A DNA stretch of 57,615 bases from Hortaea werneckii (Eukaryota; Ascomycota; Dothideomycetes; Mycosphaerellales; Teratosphaeriaceae): positions 1-57,615 of the forward strand of contig JBAOKB010000017.1 of assembly GCA_037044905.1 (NCBI GenBank), in the 5' to 3' direction. A model generated the notes under the pieces. The model worked only from the letters and a program-made list of their open reading frames with translations. It ran no database searches and had not been told where the DNA came from. Shown piece by piece: positions 51,987-57,615 of the stretch; positions within the stretch are counted from its first letter, which is position 1, and every line of letters starts with the position of its first letter. Position numbers and translations under genes: made by a program.

Positions 51987-52989
51987 CCTGGAAGAGAAGT
52001 GCCGTTCACTGCTACTGTTTTTGGTGCGCGCCTCCTATCTTATTCGAGCTCAGCTTCGCGTCGTGGTAGTCGCGTAGATCGTGTTTGCGTCTCCGTAGTC
52101 TCGTGGTTGTCGTCGGCTTCTGCGCCTGCAGTGCGGCGGGCAGTCTCCCAAAGCAAAGGGCAGTGCTGCGGCATGCGTGGAAAGGGAAGTCCAAAAGGGA
52201 AGGAAATGGGCAGTCTGTGTAATAAGCCAACCCCCCAACAACAACAAGAAGAAGAAGACCCAAGTTTTGATATCCCCGTCTCTACCGTTAGTTGCTTGCG
52301 TCCCATCCAGTTCAGGTTCCGCGTGCATTGGAAACCGAAACCTCAGGTACCCACTCGCCGGGGCAATAAACTTCGGAAACATCACCCGGTCGTCCTGGCG
52401 ACGGGGGGAAGCTTAATTGCGCAGCCGCATCCCACTCTTCCATCCTTGCATGACATACATCCAATTAACTCACCTTCTGAGAATGGGCAGCGTGATGTAG
52501 TAATGAATGAACGCGTTGTTGATGATATCCTATACCCATCATCCTTCGATTCGAAAGTGCTGACGGAGGATGATACACCGAGAGAGGCACGTGATCATAC
52601 ACGGCTTTACTCACCACCGGCAGCGTTCCCTTACTACTCCACTTCCAACGGCCTCGCGTGAATAGAGCACCGTTAAGTACCATCAGTCACTACCGAGTAT
52701 ACTGTGACTTTACCGTTAAAAGGGTAAGTCACTTGACGAGTATACTGTGACTTTACCGTTAAAAGGGTAAGTCACTTGTGCCGTTCCTAAGCAAGAGATA
52801 GGTACTTCCCACTGCCCTCCCCACCACAAAAGAACCGACAAAAAGAAAAGAGACAGACCCTTAGATGATCATAAAATTCATTACCACAGCTCCCTTAGTA
52901 GAAATAAACAACAAGAAAATCTATCCTGCATGCATCCTAATAATACTTTTCCCTCCCCAACACTCACACATACACTCATCCCTCTAACC
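51987..52989. other. Kinesin upstream region and 3' flank of the Zn2Cys6 gene
   Basis: A plus-strand open frame at 51999-52661 has no domain and is probably chance. It holds the tandem hairpin repeat at 52694-52778, with a degenerate partial copy before it. No gene is seen. Confidence 0.45.
52694..52778. repeat. Tandem hairpin repeat, two identical 42-nt copies
   Basis: Copies at 52694-52735 and 52737-52778 (period 43) are identical. Each contains GTGACTTTACC and GGTAAGTCAC, which pair with one bulged T, around a short A-rich loop. A degenerate partial copy (CCGTTAAG...CAGTCAC) precedes them at about 52669-52693. Confidence 0.85.
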
Positions 52990-55488
52990 CTAAACCTGAA
53001 ACCCACCCAGCCCGTCGCTTCCACCAAGTCCAAACCCACCAAACTGCAGATTCCCATCCAACGCCCAACTGAGCGGATCAAAAACCGCGTTCCCCCCAAA
53101 AACATCCCAATCGACTCCCAACTCACTATTCCCACCACCAGCCCCGGACGCACTCCCATCGAGCAACCCGCCTCCACCGTTCCCGCCCATGGTCAAACCC
53201 GGGTTCGCACCGGCATTAGGCACCGCGGCCAGGGTTCCCGGCTGAGGCGTCGCAGCCCGCATCTCGCCGGCGGAAGACGAAATCGCCGTAGGATGCTCCA
53301 CGGCCTTTTCCAGGTTCTGGCGGCCTTCGACGCCGACTTGCTGTCGCCAGCGCCAGATAGCGTCGTAGAGGACGCTGAGGGAACTGCGACAGCGGACGCG
53401 GAGCTGAAGGGATTCGTCGCGGGGGGGCGGTTTGGAGTCCTCTTCTCCCGCCGTGGAGGAGTCCGGGAAGAGTTTCTGTTCGCTGGCGCCGCTTGTCTGC
53501 CAGAGCTGGGCCATGACTTCGGCGAGGCGCTGGGGCAGGTCGTTGGAGCGCACGCTCAGTTTGCGGAGGCCGTTGACTGTGCGGCCGAAGAGGGTGCGGC
53601 CGGAGATGATGTCGACGTGGGTGGCGTAGAAGGAGTTGAGGAGTTTGAGGAGGGTGACGGCGCCGGCGAGCATCATTTGTTCGATGTAGCGGGGCACGTA
53701 GAGGAAGAGGTCGTCGGGCAGGTCGAGGATGTTGGTTAGGAGGCTGCTGGCGGCGATGTAGACGTTGCGGAGGTCGGTCATGTAGTTCGGTTGTGAGGGA
53801 CGGTCGAAGAAGGCGGAGAGGCGGAGGTGGAGGGCTGCGGCTTTGAGGTAGAGGGTTTCGATTGCTGTGACGAATCAGTCAGTATGTTTCGACTCAAGAC
53901 CATAGCATGGCGCTGAATGGTGCGGAAGGGAAAAGGCGCTCTGAACTTACGTGAAGATCTCGTCGACATGATTGTCAGTTCCATCTCATTCAACTCCCGA
54001 GCGTACATCTCAATCTGCAAGCCCCTTTGGGCTTGATCGACCTCGACCAGGTGGTCTCTTTGCATCGTGAACAGCGTTCTGGTGACAGTATCACAGAACT
54101 TCTCAATCTGACAGCGCGTATGCAACTCGGGTTTCATGCGATCCAGGTGCAAGCCGTAGGTATACCATGCCCAGCGTGCCAGTGGTGGCTGACCTTGACC
54201 GGTGGAGACCATCTGTGCAACAATGTTGACAGTGGCCCAAGTATTCAGGCGGTCGGCGATGTCTTCCTCGTGTAAATCAACCCGGAACCGAGAGAAATCT
54301 TGGGCGTGCGAAGGTCGATGGAGACCGTATTGCATAGCCAGCTGGAACATGACACCGGCCAGCATCATGGTCGGCTCTGTTGATGTGGATGAGGTGGGCA
54401 TTGGCCAGGCGCATAATAAAGCCAATGCTTTTGTGACATGGTAGACTTGCGGGACGTGAGAGAGGGTAGTCCACAGCATCTCCTCCAGTGGTTGTTGCAG
54501 CTCGACGAGCAGACCTGGCTTGTTGTCATAACGGCGGGCAGCGACAGATATAATCGTCCAGTGGAGGAGTGGGTGAAGAGTGTAGTATTGATTATAGTTA
54601 AAGTCCGGGTTCAAGACAGGTAAGAATGGATGAAATGAGGTGAAGTAGATCCCGTACAGGTCGGTAATTTGCTCCTCTGTCAGACTCACTCCTCGTAATG
54701 TCTTTGGCGAGGCTCCAGGTGTGATTGAAGGATAGCTCGTTGGAGGCATCTCACGATAGCCCTGGCTCAGGTCTATCAGACTTCGGCTTGCTGCGGCTTC
54801 ATTCGGTCCGAGTAAAGAGGATCCAGTCATGTGTGCGGCCGGAGCGCTTCCAGCAGGCGAAGTCGTATATGAGCTACCGTAATTCGGAGTCGTCTGGTCG
54901 TTGGGCAGCGTGATCCCCATGGCTTCGTATTGGGCCAGTTTCGCTCTCGCCATGTCCAACTCCTTCACCATCTCCTCATGCGCTGCACGCTTGCCGAGGC
55001 GTTTGAAATCATTGTCGATGGAGCACTTCAGACCGTGCTTGATACACCGATCACACGGTCTGTACTGCTCGCCCGGGCCTGCGACAACGTTGCATCGGAG
55101 CTAAGTCTCTGTCAGTATAGGAACGCGAATTGCTGGCAAGGTCTTTCCACTGCCGCATGCGCACCTTTTGTTGCCGACAGTCATTACATGCTCTCTTCAC
55201 TCCCGGCTGATGCTTCGGCCTTCCGGTCATGGGACTCGAGTTCGCCAGATCCGCATCCAGCGACAAGGTCCGCCGCGGTCCATATCCGTTGCCGCCAAGC
55301 TCGCCGACGGGCGTCGCTATCTCGTCAATCTCGCTTCCTCTCTTTCTTTTCCGGTCGCCGAACGCAGCAGCAGGCGGACTCCCACTGACAGGACTGATGT
55401 GTTGCGAGCCGGGCGACTGATGCAGAATGTTGCCGTTGCCGTTGCCGTTGCCGGCCGGGTCGAAGGCGGTTCCAGCATGCCAGCTCAT
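52990..55488 (-). CDS. Zn2Cys6 transcription factor, Leu3/LeuB-like
   Basis: Three exons on the minus strand (55488-55165, 55100-53951, 53864-52990) give 782 residues; introns are 64 and 86 nt with ctgac branches. The binuclear zinc cluster spans residues 101-134 (C101, C104, C111, C124, C127, C134), and intron 1 falls inside it (RQQK then LRCN). Next come FKRLGKRAAHEEMVKELD (linker and coiled-coil dimerisation) and the fungal middle homology region (ITDLYGIYFTSFHPFLPVLN, HPLLHWTIISVAARRYDNKP). The C-terminus is Gly/Asn-rich and likely activating. The cluster and linker resemble the Leu3/LeuB group, which controls branched-chain amino acid genes through CCGN4CGG sites, but War1-like factors are similar, so the target pathway is uncertain. 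A Gly-Asn run (NGNGNGN) near the start is low-complexity. Confidence 0.85.
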
Positions 55489-55759
55489 CTTCGCCCGACG
55501 ACGTTAAGTTGGCGCAAGCTGCGAAATCCCGAAGTCGGAGGGCGGATGGGGGAGTGGAGGGGAAAGGGACATCAGATAAAATGGGTGAAGCTATGGCCAG
55601 TTCTGCCAGCGTGAGCGTGACTGGGAGGTGACTCGAAAGGGCGGGGAAGTCAACGCGAAAGGCGCGATCAGCTGACCAGTCCCTCCCGAATTCGCAATTT
55701 TTCCGCTGGCACTTCGGCCTCATTTTTCATGTGCCAGCGAATCCAATCCTGCCTGCATA

Positions 55760-55773
55760 CCTACCTAGGTAGG
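55760..55773. repeat. 14-nt perfect palindrome CCTACCTAGGTAGG
   Basis: Self-complementary word in the Zn2Cys6 gene upstream region. Similar CCTAGG-centred words occur often in filamentous ascomycete intergenic DNA, so it is likely a common genomic motif. Confidence 0.7.
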
Positions 55774-56764
55774 AACAGTACCCTTCAGCCACGCCTCCAT
55801 CATCGCAGGTCATCTGCTGCCTACCATGAGATTCCAGGCAGTGTATGCCTACTGTCTGTATCACAGAGCTACTCATCACGTGATGAAAAGTATCATCATG
55901 ATTTACCGTGTACAGACTCAACGAGGTCTTGCATGATAAGCTCGTCTACCACCCCTGGACCGTAAGCCCTTCTCCCAATATGCCTTCTCTCATCTCTCCT
56001 CCAGCAAGTCAGGATACTCCAGCTACTCGCTTTTCCATCCTGCCCTCCATCCCTGGAGGCGAAGGAACGAAATAGACCCCACGAGATTCTCTTTCACAGG
56101 AGAAGCAGCCGATCGCAATCCACGTCATGTGGTGCGGTATGCGCTGTGGGCTGGACGATTGCCAACCTCGTCCTCTGGGCGAGGCTTACGAACCGACTTG
56201 CAAGACCAATCTTCCAAAGGACCTTCATAGTCCATACGTTTTCTTTTCCCCTCTCCGAACCGTCAAGGTCGAGAGATCCGTGGGATGTGTGGCTCCTTGC
56301 GTACCTACATTACTTTTCATTTATCATCTTGCTCTGAACATTGGCGGCAAAGGTCCTTTCTATACTGCGGTGGTGAGGTTTCAGCAGCACAGTCATCTAT
56401 TTAAGGTTATGGTAGCTGTGTTCTCGCCGTGGTACTAGTGCAAAGGCAGGCAAGAACATGTTTCGATCTGATGAGATGGCTGGTATGGTGAAGTAGGCCA
56501 CTTGTGCCATAGTACATCGTGATACCTGCTATAATTGTATTTTGAGCCACAACCATAGTTGGAATTGCGTTGTTCCAAAAACAACGCTCATGTGATTTAC
56601 TATGCCACCATCAGCTAAGAACATCGATTGACATTCGCGACCCACAAAGCGCAGCCTTACGATTTCCTAATATAAAAAACAATAACGACATTCTTCTCAT
56701 AGATCACGACCTATTCAAATTCTACAAACCACGACCATCACACCACACACAACTACTTTCCCTC

Positions 56765-56793
56765 ACCCACCCCCAACCCCAACCCTAACCCTA
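56765..56793. repeat. Short telomere-like CCCTAA/CCCCAA stretch
   Basis: About two CCCTAA units preceded by CCCCAA variants, in the 3' flank of the partial gene. Too short to be a telomere. Confidence 0.5.
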
Positions 56794-56820
56794 CCTCCAC
56801 CACCCACCACACCCGTCTGT

Positions 56821-57615
56821 CTACCCACCCCCTCTCCCCTTCCCATCATAAACAAACCCAACCACTTTCCTCCCGACCTTCCTCGGCGGCGGGATCACCA
56901 CATGTTCACAGCTCCCGCCCTTCTCAGCCCGGATACTCTTCGCCAGCTCCCTCACTGCATCGATCATCTCGCGCTGGCCCGCCATCAGCTCCCGGACTTG
57001 GCTATGTGTCGCTTCGAGACGGTGGTCTTGCTGGGCCGCTACTGCTGATGCGGCGGCGGCTGGTGTTGTGGTATGGCGGGAGATTGGTGCAGGGTCTGAG
57101 AGGGATTCGGCTGGGGGTGCGGGGTTGTGAGGATGGTGGTTGGGTTGCTGCGGCGGTTTACGTGGTTGGTGGTGAGGTTTGGTGGCCCCTGTTGGGGCAG
57201 AGAATGTATGGAGTAAGCGGGAGAGCTGTTGCGCGTTCGTATCCGTTACGGCTTGGATTTTGCTGAGATGGCTTGTTAGGGCTGTGATGAGGAATTTGGG
57301 ATCGCCTGCGCCTGAGGTCAAGTTCGCGCTGGATTGTGCTCTTGCTCCCCCTCTTCTTCCTCCTTGTATTCCATTGCCGTCATCGTCATGGTCCTCATCG
57401 TCATGTTCTGGACCCCCGCCGCGGCCACCGCCGCGGACCACAACAACCTGCCGTTCCAGAGAATCGTGGATACGTGTTAGCCGGTCATTGAGCGGCGTGA
57501 GGTCGATATCGCTGCTCGCGGAAGGAGGTCGAGAGGACGTCTGTACCTCTTGCTGCGGCTTCTGAAGCAGCTCGTGAAGTCGATCTGTACTTGTATTTGA
57601 CGACGCACGCAGAGC
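56821..57615 (-). CDS. Partial gene, C-terminal part of an unrecognised protein
   Basis: The frame is open from the window edge (57615) to the stop at 56821, giving at least 264 residues, with no ATG inside that looks like the true start; the 5' end lies outside the window. Visible features are a helical segment near the edge (TDRLHELLQKPQQEV), a Gly/Arg-rich and acidic linker (VVRGGGRGGGPEHDDEDHDD), a helical block (DPKFLITALTSHLSKIQAVTD), a His/Pro/Ala-rich linker and a C-terminal helix with a basic end (REMIDAVRELAKSIRAEKG, then PPPRKVGRKVVGFVYDG). I recognise no domain. The repeated short helices suggest a coiled-coil or complex subunit, but this is only inference. Confidence 0.55.
   Translation of the reverse strand, partial: ALRASSNTSTDRLHELLQKPQQEVQTSSRPPSASSDIDLTPLNDRLTRIHDSLERQVVVVRGGGRGGGPEHDDEDHDDDGNGIQGGRRGGARAQSSANLTSGAGDPKFLITALTSHLSKIQAVTDTNAQQLSRLLHTFSAPTGATKPHHQPRKPPQQPNHHPHNPAPPAESLSDPAPISRHTTTPAAAASAVAAQQDHRLEATHSQVRELMAGQREMIDAVRELAKSIRAEKGGSCEHVVIPPPRKVGRKVVGFVYDGKGRGGG

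Larger units (their letters stand above)
55489..56820. other. Upstream region of the Zn2Cys6 gene
   Basis: No recognisable gene. It holds the 14-nt palindrome at 55760-55773 and, at the right end, a CCAACC/CCCTAA-rich stretch. The segment just left of 56820 is C-rich and low-complexity. Confidence 0.4.

Noticed and set aside
51999..52661. 220-codon plus-strand open frame upstream of the kinesin gene
   Set aside because: No domain, low-complexity composition and position in the kinesin promoter; no homologous motif or splice structure.
1..57615. tRNA genes, CRISPR arrays, integrases, bacterial defence systems
   Set aside because: I looked for tRNA box B words, regular spaced repeats and phage or transposase motifs and found none; the fungal gene structure makes prokaryotic systems implausible.

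Overview
This window is nuclear DNA of a filamentous ascomycete (Pezizomycotina), most likely a Dothideomycete. The evidence is compact genes on both strands; short introns, mostly 48-120 nt, with GTRNGY-type donors and CTAAC/CTGAC branch sites just before the acceptor; and fungal families throughout, including XLF/Nej1, Pth11/rhodopsin-like membrane proteins, a Zn2Cys6 regulator, a Kip3-type kinesin, PEX2 and SLX4. The class is an inference. I see no CRISPR array, bacterial operon, intact transposon or tRNA. All gene models below were spliced by hand from reading frames and splice sites.

Left third (1-20 kb): an XLF/Nej1 end-joining factor (+), then a large disordered orphan protein (+, four exons). 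A secreted GH28 exo-polygalacturonase (+) is convergent with an F-box/2EXR-like protein (-). A vacuolar alkaline phosphatase PHO8 (+, five exons) is convergent with two tandem diverged RING-finger paralogues (-) and a flavohaemoglobin (-). Two gene-poor stretches (about 10.3-11.0 kb and 19.9-20.4 kb) hold coding-looking, frame-broken remnants.

Middle (20-39.7 kb): a seven-helix Pth11/rhodopsin-like protein (-), a divergent 6-phosphogluconate dehydrogenase-like enzyme (-) and the peroxisomal E3 PEX2 (-). Splice signals upstream of PEX2 suggest an unresolved minus-strand gene. A single-exon full-length ABCC/MRP transporter (+) and a two-exon orphan (+) follow, then about 3.2 kb in which I recognise no gene.

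Right third (39.7-57.6 kb): a probable small two-exon protein (+) sits just upstream of SLX4 (+). A fusion protein (-) joins an alpha/beta-hydrolase to a cysteine phosphatase of the DUSP11/capping-enzyme type, with an intron splitting the phosphatase signature. Ribosomal protein eS19 (+) is divergent from it. A kinesin-8 (-) and a Leu3-like Zn2Cys6 regulator (-) follow, and a partial gene (-) runs off the right edge. A tandemly duplicated hairpin element lies between the regulator and the kinesin promoter.

The genes do not form one pathway or an obvious secondary-metabolite cluster. Most are housekeeping: DNA repair (XLF, SLX4), peroxisome import, phosphate and nitric oxide metabolism, translation and mitosis. 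The main candidates for novelty are the hydrolase-phosphatase fusion, the repeated GxIGG motif in the XLF tail, the unannotated spliced locus at 27.4-28.1 kb, the small gene before SLX4 and the hairpin repeat at 52.7 kb.
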